A DNA stretch of 64,000 nt from Paulinella micropora (taxonomy: Eukaryota; Cercozoa; Imbricatea; Euglyphida; Paulinellidae), in NCBI GenBank assembly GCA_019918135.1, contig WBZZ01006634.1, positions 1-64,000 of the forward strand, read 5' to 3'. This document shows positions 39,577 to 50,598 of this stretch, piece by piece. Position 1 is the stretch's first letter. The number at the start of each line of letters is the position of its first letter. A program made the position numbers and the translations under genes. Below the pieces are notes generated by a model that was given only the letters and a program-made list of their open reading frames with translations, did not search any database and was not told where the DNA came from.

Positions 39577-42500
39577 ATGAACGCTGGCTTAGCGCTGGCG
39601 TTGACAGTGGTGTCCTTGGCGGATTGCGCCTGGCGCACGCCGGAACCGACGGACCTGTTGCTCGAGCTGTCCGTCGGCGCCGCCGGCGCCGTGTGGACGC
39701 TGCCGGCCGCGGGCTCGACAGCGGTTGTCGCACGCCGCCGGCAATTGGCGCAGGACGAGCCAAAATGGCTAGTAGACTGGGGCGACGGCACGCCGCCACA
39801 AGCTTGTACAACCGGCAGCCCGTGCACGCACGTGTTTGCCAGCGCGGGCGTGTTTACAATAGCGGTGGAAGGCGTGGTGCCGGGCTGGGCCATGACGCAG
39901 GCGTGGCGCGCGCAGCAGGCGGACGAGGAGGTCGCGCTGCTCGCGATTTCGCAATGGGGCGGTTTGCAACTAAACGCTAGCAGCGGCTACCACTTCTACG
40001 GCGAAACGCAGCTGCAGTCGCTGCCGCCGCTGTCGGCCCTTGACACGTCGCAGGTGACGAACTTCGAATTCAGCTTCGCCTGGCTCGGGGACGCCGCCTT
40101 TGACGTGTCGGGGCTGGACACGCGCTCCGCGCTAGTGCTGCGCGGCGCGTTCGCGAACTCGCCCAAGCTCCGATTTTCCAACGTGAGCGGCTGGGACCTG
40201 TCGCGCGTGCGGGACATCTCGTACCTGTTCAACGGCACAAACGTAACAACCATCCCGGGCCTGGAGCGCTGGAACGTGACGGGCGTGTGGGAGGCAACCG
40301 CGGTGTTCGTAGTCGGCTGTGCGGGCCGACCTGTCGAGTTGGCGGCTGAATAGCTTGCGCGACGCCCGGCAGTTGCTGGACGGCGCGCCCGCGGAGCTGC
40401 TGAGCACGACGTACGACGCGTGCCTGAGCCAGCGCACAAGTGCCGAGTAGGCCGTGTGGGTGCCGTCCGCGACGCCGAGCGCGACGGTGACTCGGTCCGC
40501 GTCAGTGTCCGGGTCCGCGTCACCGTCCGCGTCAGTGTCAGGGTCCGCATCACCGAGCGTGACCGTGTCGCGGAGCGTGAACTCGTCGCTGAGCGCTTCG
40601 GCGTCGCTGACCGGCAGTTCTTCGCGGACGCCGTCGGCGTCGTTGACGGCCTCAAGCTCGAAGACTCCGACCGCGTCGGCGACCGTGTCACCGTCCGCGA
40701 CCGCCTCTCCGAGCCAGAGCCCCTCTGGCTCGCCGGACGTCAACGAGTGTGCGGACGGCGTGGAGCTGGTGTGCGGGCCCGGCGCGCTGTGCACGAACAC
40801 GTATGGCTCGTACGAGTGCGGCTGCGCCGCGGGCTACGCGCCCACCAACGCCGGCCCGTTCTCGCTGGTGGAACCCGCGGGGCTGGCGGGCTGGCTGGTG
40901 ACGACCTCCGGCACCGCCGCCGGCTCGCCGCTCGCGGCCGACGCGTCCGGCCTCTGGGAGAGCGACGCGGGCGCCCTGTACGACACGACGAAGCTTACGC
41001 CGTACGTCTGCAGTTCGGCCAGCACGTCCACGTCCGCGGTGACCACTACTGCGGGCGGCGTAGTGTACCGGGGCGCCTGGGTGCAGCTGGCGTCGCCCGG
41101 GCCAGCGCCCGCGGCGCTGACAAGGGTGGCGGTGGCCGCGTCGGCCGAGGTGTGGGGCGACTGGACGTACAAGACCCTGAGCGCCGCGCAAGTGACGGTC
41201 GTGGGCTCCAACGACGGCGTGGCCTGGGCGCTGGTAGGCCGCAACCCGACGGATTGGACGTCGTGGTCTCCGTCACAGGAACGGTCTTGGGACCTGGTGG
41301 GCGGCCGGAAGTACTACAGATTTTTCCGCGTGATTGTCACCAGGAACTACCAGTACTGGAGCACCGGCGCTGAGTGCGGCACGCAGGCGGGCTGGGGCTA
41401 CGTGCGCGCCACGCTGGTGCCGGCGCCGTGCGGCGACGTGGACGAGTGCGTAACCAGCGCCGGTAACTGCGCTGGGCAATGCGTCAACACCGCGGGTAGC
41501 TTTTTCTGTTCGACGTTGTCGGCCACCAGGACGCCTGAGGCGAGCGTGACCCCGAGCGTTTCCGGGTCACCCGCCGTGTCGCCGACCGTGTCGCCAACCG
41601 CGTCAGTGACAGTGACAATGACCGTGTCGGTGACCGCGTCAGTGTCGACGACCCCGGCCGCGTCACGGAGCCTCGGCTCCTCGCCGACCGTTTCGGTGTC
41701 GCTGACCGCCACTGTGTCCGTCACGCCTAGCATCACGGTGACACCGACCGCCTCCGCCACGGCAACCTCCACCGCCTCCGTCACGCCGACCGGGTCGGTG
41801 ACAGTGTCGCCGACCGTGTCGGTGACAGTGACAATGACTGTGTCAGTGACCGCGTCAGTGTCGACGACCCCGGCCGCGTCACGGAGCCTCGGCTCCTCGC
41901 CGACCGCTTCGGTGTCGCTGACCGCCACTGTGTCCGTCACGCCTACCATTACGGTGACACCGACCGCCTCCGTTACGGCAACCTCCACCGCCTCCGCCAC
42001 GGCGTCCGTCACACCGACTATTACGGCGACACCGACCGCAACGGCCACGAAATCTGTGACTGCCACGATATCTGTGACGCCATCCAGCTCTGTGAGTGCC
42101 ACGATATCTGTGACGCCATCCAGCTCTGTGACGCCATCCGCTTCTGTGACGCCATCCAGCTCCGTGACGCCATCCAGCTCTGTGACACCATCCAGCTCTG
42201 TGACACCCACCACCTCGGCAACACGGTCCGCGACGCCGACCGTTTCAGTCACGCCATCCGCTTCTGTGACGCCATCCAGCTCTGTGACAGCCACCGCAAC
42301 GGCAACACGGTCCGCGACGGCGACGGCCTCCGTGTCCGTGACTGCGACCATTTCTGTGACACCCACTATTTCTGTGACGCCCACGCTGACGAGGTCTCCC
42401 AGCATCTCGACCACAGCGACGTCGGCTGTCGCAATCATGGCCGTTGCTATCGGGGCCTCAACCACCAATTCAAAAACAGTCACTTACGATGGTCTTTATC

Positions 42501-45194
42501 TCGTCTCGTGCCCTACTTATGCCAACAGAGATAATTGGGATCCGTCTATACCTAATTACTACGGTGACCAGTTCGCGATTACGTTTACTAGCAGCTTATC
42601 GCCTTACTCAAGCAGCATCACAGCTAGACGCACGGATAGTACGGGGGGCTGGGGATTGATCTTGCAGTTTTCGTGCACGGGTTTTCAGGTGACGGCGAGT
42701 GTTTCCTTGTCGCCGACTGTATCCGTGACAGGGACCGTTTCGGCGACGCCGACCATAACGCCGACCGCGTCGCCGGAAGTCAATGAGTGCGCCCGCCCGG
42801 ACAATGGTGGCTGCGGGGTCAACGGGGTCTGCACCAACACCTACGGCAGCTACTTCTGCACGTGCAATGCCGGCTATTTCCAGGCCGGCACACGCACGCT
42901 CACGTCAACGAGCGACCTGTACGGCTGGGTCGTGACCGTCAGCAGCAGCAGCGCAAGCAGTGCAAACTCTGCTACGGACAATAGTGCCACGAGTTTTTGG
43001 ATATCGTCAGTTAGTGGTGCTTACGGCACAACCATCAGCAGCAACGTTTGCACTAACACCGCGACTTCGCCCGTTACCGTGGCGGACGGCGCTAATTATT
43101 TCGGCGAATACGTGCAAGTAAACCAGTCGGTGGGCAGCTTCGCGACGCTCTTGTCAGTCGCCGTGATCAGCACGTCGGGCGCTACGTACCAAAGCCCTGT
43201 CAATAACTGCCCCGGAATCTGTAGCAGGCTCGGCGCCGTGTCGGAGTTGGCGGTGCTAGGATCTGCGGACCAGGGTACGAGCTGGACCTACCTAGGCACG
43301 AGCGGCACGTGGAGCGGGTGGACCGAGGGCCAGACCAAAACCGCGAGCCTTGCCCTGACCCAGGGTTATAATGCCTACCGCTTCGTCGCGATCAGGAACT
43401 ACCTGACTTACAGCTCGGTTGGTGCCATCTGTGACAAAAACGTGTTTTTGGGCGACGTGAGGGTCACGCTGAACGTGCCGTTGTGCATCCCAGTTTCGCC
43501 GACGCCGTCCGCGACGGTCTCTGTGACGCCCACTATCTCTGTGACGGCGTCCGTGACGCCCACGATCTCTGTGACGGCGTCACGGACGCCCACGATCTCT
43601 GTGACGGTATCTGTGACGCCGTCCGTGACGCTCTCCGCGACACCGTCCGCGTCGCCAGACGTCAACGAGTGCGCCTTCACCGACAACGGCGGTTGCACCT
43701 CCAACGGCGTCTGTACCAACACGTACGGCAGCTACTTTTGCACGTGTAACTCGGGGTACCAAAACCAAACACAGCTCACGTCGCCCGGCGGCCTGTTGGG
43801 CTGGACAGTCACCGTCAGCACCACAGCCCAAAGCAGCGCCAGCGACGCGGTGGATAACAACTACCTCACGCCCTGGACCTCTGCTAGCACTGCCACTGAT
43901 AATTACAATCCACCAAACCCGGTAAATGGGGTTTGCACGGGTCCCTATATTGGCTCAATCACGACGCTAACCTACGGAGGAGATTACGTGCAAATCACCA
44001 GGTCGGACGGGGCTCTCTTTCCCTTGTGGTCGGTCGGGATCGTGGCAGGCCAGCGCACGATTGCTTATGGTGCCCGTAGCTGCCTGATCCCAGCTGGCTG
44101 TACGGAGGTTTGGGCCCCGGGCACGTTACACGTCTTCGGCTCGGCCGATCGTGGCAGCAACTGGGTCTTTCTGGCTACGGGCGGCAGCTGGACGGACTGG
44201 GCCGCCGGGCAGGAACGCGCGATTTCCCTGACCCCAACGTCCGGCTACAACGCGTACCGCTTCGTTCTCGGCCAGAGCTGGGCCTCTGTTACGGGGGGCA
44301 TATCATCGTGTATGCCGTCAGCGGGCCTGGGCGACCTCAGGCTCACGCTGACCGCGCCGGTGTGCATCCCAGTCTCGCCGACCGCTTCCGTGACGCCAAC
44401 ACCAAGCAGAACAGTTACTCCTACCCGGAGCGTGTGCCCCGCAGGATCATATCTTAGCGGCTCGAGCTGCGTGGACCAGAACGAATGTCAATTGAATTTT
44501 GGTGCAGGGTGGCCTTGCAAGTATGACAGCTGTCCTTTAACTGCGGACGGCTACAACTACGGCAAAGCTTGTGAGATCTGTACCAATGCTGATTATAGCA
44601 GTGGTACAAGATACACTTGCAGTGCCATTGTCAAGCTTCGAATCCGTTACAGTATCGGTTCTACCGGTGCCACCTATTGCGTAATGGGGGATGGCTACGC
44701 GGCCAATGTTGGGTTCGGCGCCAGGTTATTTATCCAGCAATCGAGCGCCGCCTGCAATTTTCAATTTTCTAATTTAGGAACTCAACCTACTGGCAGTGAT
44801 AATTATTATTGGATGATTGCCTATGGGGGCAATAACTGCGCCGCCGTTGATGTTTTGACCGCCGGATCGTGGGTGCGTTCTTACTATTTGAACGGGGCCG
44901 CACCAGCAAGAAATGACTGGAAATATCATTTTTCGTTTGAGCCCTTCGGTACCCCCCGGAAATGGGCAGTTAGGAATTAGGTACGTTATCAGAACAAGGC
45001 AAGACAAAAACATGTGCCTCCAATGGAAAATATCAGGGACGGGAACGTACGATAGCGATGTAGAAATCAGGCCGCTTGACGCCGCTAATTGCCCGCACTT
45101 GGAATCCTCGTATTACAGGGATTGGGTTGATAGTGGATCTCTCCATTACGGCTGCCTGTTCCATTTGACAACAGTTGATTACCCAGCAACTTGA
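39577..45194 (+). CDS. mosaic surface protein, copy 3 (older paralogue)
   Basis: The signal peptide, PKD-like and BspA part (39577-40308) is clearly homologous to copies 1 and 2, with many differences. Then 142 bases (40309-40450) are out of frame; they begin GTAGTC and end GAGTAG, and skipping them restores the frame at AVWVPSATPS, so they could be an intron formed from coding DNA, or simple damage. After that comes an EGF domain (DVNECADGVEL), a discoidin-like module, another EGF, a mucin-like stretch of about 300 residues (SVTPSSSVTPSSS), two more EGF plus module pairs (EVNECARPDNGGC; DVNECAFTDNGGC) and a different C-terminal domain (CPAGSYLSGSSC ... NYYWMIAYGG). Near 44,955 a run of six C shifts the frame, which then continues to 45,194 (KNMCLQWKISG). 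This is the best candidate for a working member. Confidence 0.75.
41521..42430. repeat. Ser/Thr/Val/Pro coding repeat (mucin-like)
   Basis: Imperfect 18-24 base units such as GTGACGCCATCCAGCTCT, plus a larger direct repeat of about 235 bases (41,585-41,780 and 41,820-42,000, both with ACCCCGGCCGCGTCACGGAG). It encodes SVTPTxS-type repeats, likely O-glycosylated. Confidence 0.85.
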
Positions 45195-45384
45195 CTACAT
45201 GACCAACAAAAATCATTGGCAGAGGAGGGCGAGGGTGTGTTCAAAGGGGCACACGCTGCGGCCGTGGCACGACTGCTTAACGTGAGGAACACAAGATTTT
45301 CATTTGGTATTCAGCTCTTGATTTATTTTTCCTTCATTAAACACACTTAGACCACCAAAAAAAGAGACACGCGGCACAGCTAAT

Positions 45385-46119
45385 TCATTTGGTTAAGGTT
45401 TTTGTACAGTCCTTCCACAGGTAATCACGATGGTAAGTTTGATGCGCCCAGCCACTTATGTCGTTGCGACCGTTAAGGCCGGGCTGAAGGCAGTACCCCT
45501 CGGCCTCCATCTTGGCAAAAATACGGGATCCCTCCGCAGAAACTTCTATCAAGATCCACGTGGGCCGGTGCCTGGTAAAGTTGACTCCATCAAGAGCTTC
45601 CAATTCATAGCCTTCAACGTCTAGGCTCCAGAAATCTATTTCATGGATTTTGTGTCTGTCCAGTACTACTGAGAGGGGATAGGCAGGTATCTTTCCCGAG
45701 CCACTTACCTTGGCCATTGGCGAGCCATCGTCGCTCAGCCCGATCTCGTGCGGACCCCCAAACTTGGTCAGGGCGGCGTGCAGGCAGAGGGACGGCGGCT
45801 CGCGATGACTTTTGCAAGCCAAGGATTTGGCTTTGGAAGGCTCAATCAGTAGCCCTCGCCAACCAAACTTTTTCTCAGCGGCCAGCGTGTTACTGAAGAG
45901 CAAGCCGTCCTGGCCTCCTGACTCAACGAAGAAGCCCCCTGGTTTCGCAAAGACCTGTCTTTCCCTTAATGTTAGATCTAGTGGAACTCCTCCATCGGTG
46001 GTTTTGCAGCAGGACATAGAGATATGGCTTGAGTTCCAGACTTCCGATGACCACACCTCATTCGGCTCTAGCCACCAATCGGCTGCCCAACTCATGCTAA
46101 GTGCCAAGAGCAATAACAT
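45385..46119 (-). CDS. secreted FkbM-type methyltransferase, 244 aa
   Basis: The ATG at 46119 gives a signal peptide (MLLLLALSMSWA); the frame upstream has only TTG. The SAM-binding core is FVESGGQDGLLFSNTL, followed by WRGLLIEPSKAKS and, later, IDFWSLDVEGYELEAL, the hallmarks of FkbM methyltransferases. The C terminus is THRHRDYLW-like, with a C-terminal Lys. Length and motif order fit a complete single-domain enzyme. FkbM enzymes methylate hydroxyls, often of sugars or small molecules. A signal peptide places it in the secretory pathway, which with the adjacent convergent surface-glycoprotein gene suggests glycan methylation, an inference only. The stop is TGA at 45385. Confidence 0.8.
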   Translation of the reverse strand: MLLLLALSMSWAADWWLEPNEVWSSEVWNSSHISMSCCKTTDGGVPLDLTLRERQVFAKPGGFFVESGGQDGLLFSNTLAAEKKFGWRGLLIEPSKAKSLACKSHREPPSLCLHAALTKFGGPHEIGLSDDGSPMAKVSGSGKIPAYPLSVVLDRHKIHEIDFWSLDVEGYELEALDGVNFTRHRPTWILIEVSAEGSRIFAKMEAEGYCLQPGLNGRNDISGWAHQTYHRDYLWKDCTKTLTK

Positions 46120-46686
46120 CTTGGGCCTTCCTGCTAACAATTCCGGTCGTGTCTGCAGGGTTGTGCTGGAGCTGCGCGTGAATTGGGTGTAGCACGATTG
46201 TGGCGCCCTCCCTCCCTTTCCTCCCCCTTTTTTTGCACTCTCTTGTTTATTCCTTTCCCCCGGCCCCCCCCCTTGCTATATCTGGGGGGGGGGGGTCGCG
46301 CCCGTTCACAACCCCAACCACCCCCCCCCCTCCCTCTCTCCCGTACAGTTTTGTTTATTTCTTTTTTTTTTGTTCCTGGTAGTACCGGGAATCCCGGCAC
46401 TGCCTCTTGCCCCCTTACCCCGCCCCCGCCTTCCCCGCCGCACTAAAACCAGGCCGCCAGGCACTCGGCGCGAGTTAGCTTCAAGTGTAGGCGTTTCGAG
46501 GCCACTGGGGCGCGGCAGGCCGCGGGCAGCTGCGCCGTAGAAGAGACGAACCCCGCACCAGCTCCTGGCAGCCGGCCCACGCGCTGAGGTTAAAAAAACA
46601 GGCCCCCCCCCCCGCTCAGCCTGTCGGCGGAGCTCGTCGTCGCGGCCGCGACGAACGTCCCAGGTACTTGAGAGGATGGTTAAACC
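46120..46686. other. spacer with C and G runs
   Basis: G run at 46283-46294, C runs at 46321-46330 and 46601-46612. GC-rich sequence at 46,440-46,680 reads as no convincing frame. It may include decayed upstream parts of the family A fragment that follows. Confidence 0.45.
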
Positions 46687-47172
46687 ATGCGGGTAGAAAC
46701 AAACGTCTCAGGCCCGACTGGGGCCAGGCGTCGGTTGAACATCATTGAGACGTCGCCGGGGGAGGGAAAGGGCACGCGCCGATGTCAGCCCCCCCGTCCG
46801 TCAGCTTGCGCGCAGAAGAAAGCTGGCTTGCCACAGGGGGGTCCAGCAGCAGCGCGTGCCGGTCACGGGGAATTCCAGGTCGCGCAGAGACGAAGCTCGG
46901 GCAGAAAGAAAGCGTCTTTGGTCTCGGGTGGTGGCGAGCGTCACGTTGCCCGAGGACAGCAAGCGCACCTGGATGAGGTCGGCCTGCACGACTTGTACTT
47001 GTACACCCTGGACGAGCCGCACGGGTTAGTGTGCCCCGAGACAAACGAATTTCGGCTGCGCTCGGAGCAGCTCAAGGAAATGCGCGAGGGCCACGCGGAT
47101 GCACGAGAATTCTTCGAAAGCCGCGGCATCCCCGCGAAATACTTGGGTTTGGCCAAAGTTGGCGAGTTCTGA
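46687..47172 (+). pseudogene. family A, copy 3, C-terminal fragment
   Basis: The last 70 residues align with the C terminus of copy 1: DLYLYTLDEPHGLV against DVFLYSLDEPRGLV, then FFESRGIPAKYL against FFLARGLPVKYL. The part before this has no clear counterpart. It looks like a decayed or partial copy on the opposite strand about 40 kb from the others. Function unknown. Confidence 0.6.
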
Positions 47173-47565
47173 TATAAGCTTGTCTTAGTTCAACATGATT
47201 AAAACATCGACTCACACTTCTGATGAGACATTACACTTGATATTTCCAGGAGAGATTGAGCCTGCAAACATGAAGAAAAGTTACAGCCTGCCACACTCCC
47301 CCTCCCCCCCCCCACCCGCAGCGAACGAACATGTAAATAAGAAATTGCAACCAGTGACCTCCCCCGCCCTCCCCCTCTCCCCCGCTTGCGGGAAAGGCGC
47401 GCCGCGGGCTGGGAGAGGAAGAGACAGAGGTGCCCCCGGGGGGAGGGAATTTAGCCTAAATTCCCTCCTTTCCTCCCTGATTCTCTCTTTCCACCAGAAG
47501 ACACTGCCAGGTTGTTGGCTCCCCCCCCCTCACCCTAACTTGTAAACTGTCAAGCAAACACAGAA
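47173..47565. other. spacer, no gene seen
   Basis: C runs at 47309 and 47520-47529. It separates the family A fragment from the next plus-strand gene. Confidence 0.45.
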
Positions 47566-49139
47566 ATGTACCAAGCTTCAGACGATGCCTTGCGGGTGTA
47601 CGAAGAAAGGTTTGAGGGTTTGCCAACACAGGCAAACATGGTTATCGGTCAGGTTTTGTTGTTACCAAAGTGCAACTTACTAGGCCAACAAGCAAGCGTC
47701 TTACTTAAACTTGATTTACTACTCTCTGTTGATTCTATACTTGCCGCTGATTTGTCTACCTCGCCAGTAGCCAGACTCTATGCCAGCTTTGCCTGTTGGG
47801 ACGAGCTTTACCAAAGCACCAAGATAGCGTTAAGGTTAGACATCTCGGACATACAAACAAGCGCGTTGGTTGTGTCAAAAGGGACAGGACCTTGTGGCGT
47901 CATAGTGCTTTGAGAAAGCGGTCAGGGAGGCGCTTTGATCACCAACACCGGCTTGGGAAGTCTGTCAAGCTCGTGCCGGACAGAGTAACCATGCTTGTGA
48001 AAAAGTACAAGGCCGAGAGTCTTGAACGTTTTCTGACGGATGAATTGAGTTCGCGAATATTTCACGATACTCTCGAAGGCCTACTGACAAAGTTTCATGA
48101 TCCAAATAAAGCAGGGCCGGAGTGTCTAAAACATCTGAGTGATTTATTTTTGCCGCCGAACTACAACCCGGATGTATATTCCAAGCTGGGTGCATTTCTC
48201 TGTTGGCCCGCCTTCTGGGCCGAATTGCTCGTGCAGCTTAAACAACAAACTCAGCGGGACGCAACCACGCTGGCAGGAGAATTGAAGGCGAAAATAATAG
48301 CCTATGTCATTTTGTGGTATCTGCGACAAGGCGCCTCGTGGTCACCGGCACAGGAGAGAACTTCCCCTGTGCCACAAAGGTATAGTGTGCCCGTTGCAAC
48401 TGCTCTGCGTGCGGATTCGGGGCCTGTGCTAGTAGAGAGTGCAGCGCCCGTGGAGCAGACCCATCCGCCAACGTCGTCCGGCACTTTCGACCAGAGAGTG
48501 TTTGTGCACCACCCTTCAACCCGCGGCACCGGCGCCTCCCGGAACGGAAGGACGACGCCCGTCTCTCGCGGCATTCTGTTTCCTAGGCCAAAAGATAAGC
48601 CAAAGCCTGTGGGTGTCAACACCCCCAATTATTCTCTCAAGGACCCGAAATCCCCGCCAAGCCCTCCTCTGGCAGCCAAAACATTTCTTTCTCCAGCAGC
48701 GGGGCCCAAACCCCCGCCAAGCCCTCCTCCGCCAGCCAGAACATTTCGTTCTCCAGTGGCGGGTCCCAAGACGCGGGCAGACATGAAACCAAACAAAAAG
48801 TCTACGGCAGAGACCAGCAACAGGCCGGAGACCCCGCCCTCTACACAAGGCGGTAACCTAATTCCCTTGCCTGGCTTAACTCCAGGACAGATAGGCGGGA
48901 CCCGACGAGAGTTGGAGCAGAAGTTCAAGAAAAGCAGCAGCAACCGCGCGGGCGGCGCCAACGGACCCCCGCCGGGCCCCCCGCCAGGAACGCAACTCCG
49001 TTCTACGAAAGAGACTAGTATGTCAGAGGCAGAGATACGTTCTCTTCGACAGGCAGGCATTACACGCACGCGCCCCAAGGCCTCCTCACACTGGTCATTT
49101 CGTGCCGTGATCCCTCCCCCGTCCACAAAAAGGGTCTAA
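47566..49139 (+). CDS. orphan protein with Pro-rich tail, frame shifted once
   Basis: The ATG at 47566 (MYQASDDALRVYEERF) opens a 115-codon frame that is replaced, around 47,900-47,930, by a second frame reading on to 49139. The N-terminal 260 residues are helical with aromatic clusters (LGAFLCWPAFWAELLVQL; YVILWYLRQGASW). The C-terminal half is disordered, with two near-identical blocks (PSPPLAAKTFLSPAAGPK and PSPPPPARTFRSPVAGPK) and PPPGPPPG. No domain is recognised. Pro-rich repeats could bind SH3/WW-type partners, which is speculation. Confidence 0.55.
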
Positions 49140-49674
49140 GAAACAAAAAGAAATGTAATAAAACTATGTCAGGCGCGCTCTCCTCCTCTCTTTTAACCTC
49201 CCAACCGTCGGCGTTCGCTCATGTCCGGAGCGCGCAAGCTCGTGAATCAGTTTGCCAGGGGAGAGGGGGGGGCCGACCCCGAACTCCCGGGTCTGCCTCA
49301 TTTCTTGCTCTTGCCTTTACCCCCCCCCCCCCCCCTTTTCTTTGCGAGCAAACGCGGGCGGGGCTTAAAAAACTTTTTAGGTATAAGATTTGCCCGCGCC
49401 CCCCCCGCCGGGAGTTCGGGGCCGCGACTATCGGCCGGCCCCCCCCCCCCGCTTTTTCCAATGATCCGTCGCCCTCCCCTGTTGAGGAGGGAGGGGGGGC
49501 CAAAAGCAGAAATTAAGCTGGCGTCTGCTCTAGCAACAACGGTTCCTCATTCTCTGGCGTTTTACACCCCCCTCCTGTGTTGGTTCGGCGCTTGTGTGTG
49601 TGTGTGTGCTGTTCTTTTGCCTTGGCGGGCTGAACCTTCTCTCATGGCTTGTTTTTTTTTGGGACAGCTTGGAA
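49140..49674. other. spacer with C and G runs, short TG tract
   Basis: C runs at 49320-49335, 49440-49450; G run at 49490; (TG)8 at 49593. No gene supported. An AATAAA at 49158 is the likely poly(A) signal of the preceding gene. Confidence 0.5.
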
Positions 49675-50379
49675 ATGGGCCGCAAGAGAAGGCGACGGCG
49701 CGACCGAGCAGCGGCGGCGCGACAGCAACAGCAACAGCAGCAGCAACAGCAACAGCAACAGCGGCAGCAACAGCAACAGACGGTCCGAACGAAGAAGAAG
49801 AGGCGTGTCGTGATCGGGCGGCGCCCGCCCGAAGTTAATCAGGAAGAAGCGGCGGCAGAAGCGGCGGCAGAACTGTTGTTGCTGCTGTGCTGGCGCGACG
49901 GCTGCGACGAGTGGTGGCCCGCCACCGACGGCGGCGGCGGCGGCCGCCGCTGCCGGCGCTGCGACGACGCGGTGTACTGCAGCCGCCAGTGCCGCGACGA
50001 GGCTAAGGACGAGCACCGCGGCTGTTGCGGGCAGGACGCGGAGCGATTACTGGCCAAGGTCTTTATGTCACGGGTCGCGCAGCCGCGGTTGGCGCGGCGG
50101 CTGCTGCGGCTAGTGCCCGCCGACGCGCAGGGTGGCGTCTTGTACGCGGCGTGCCGCCCCGGCCAGGACGGCGTGGCGTGCGCGTACTGGTCCGAGCGCG
50201 AGTTGGGGCTGCCGCAAAAGGACTACCTGCGCGACAAGCTGCGAGAAACGTCACGCACCGGCTGCGCGTTAGTAGTAGAGGCCCTGGTCAGGCCCGTGGA
50301 CCGCGCACAGGCGCTGCCCGGCGGCTGGTGGTGGTGGCAGAAAGAAATCTGGCTCTCGACGATCCCCACGCCTGAGTAG
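49675..50379 (+). CDS. polyQ MYND zinc-finger protein, 234 aa
   Basis: The ATG at 49675 (MGRKRRRRRDR) gives a strongly basic start, then about 25 Gln interrupted by one Arg (CAG/CAA repeats), then KKKRRVV. A MYND-type finger follows: CWRDGC ... CRRC ... VYCSRQC ... HRGCC, i.e. Cys pairs, a YCSxxC pair and a His-Cys end, with a Gly-rich insertion in the first loop. The C-terminal 100 residues (LPQKDYLRDKLRE, then GGWWWWQKEIW) are unknown. MYND fingers bind proline-rich partners and often occur in transcription or chromatin factors. The basic clusters suggest a nuclear protein. Confidence 0.75.
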   Translation: MGRKRRRRRDRAAAARQQQQQQQQQQQQQRQQQQQTVRTKKKRRVVIGRRPPEVNQEEAAAEAAAELLLLLCWRDGCDEWWPATDGGGGGRRCRRCDDAVYCSRQCRDEAKDEHRGCCGQDAERLLAKVFMSRVAQPRLARRLLRLVPADAQGGVLYAACRPGQDGVACAYWSERELGLPQKDYLRDKLRETSRTGCALVVEALVRPVDRAQALPGGWWWWQKEIWLSTIPTPE

Positions 50380-50598
50380 ACAACGAAAAAAAGGATTCTT
50401 GGGTGTGTGTCCTTTTTTTGTTGGAACGAGAGCAGAACGGGGGGGGGGAGGGGAGGAGCAGATGGCGATCGCCGATTTGCTCCGAAATCTGTGCCTCGGG
50501 GGAAAAAAAGGAAGGGGGGATGGAAATTTGTTTTTTTTTTCTTTGGTGGTGTAAAAAAAAGAAGTATTAATAAAAGGGAACCGAGTTTTTGCGCAAGC

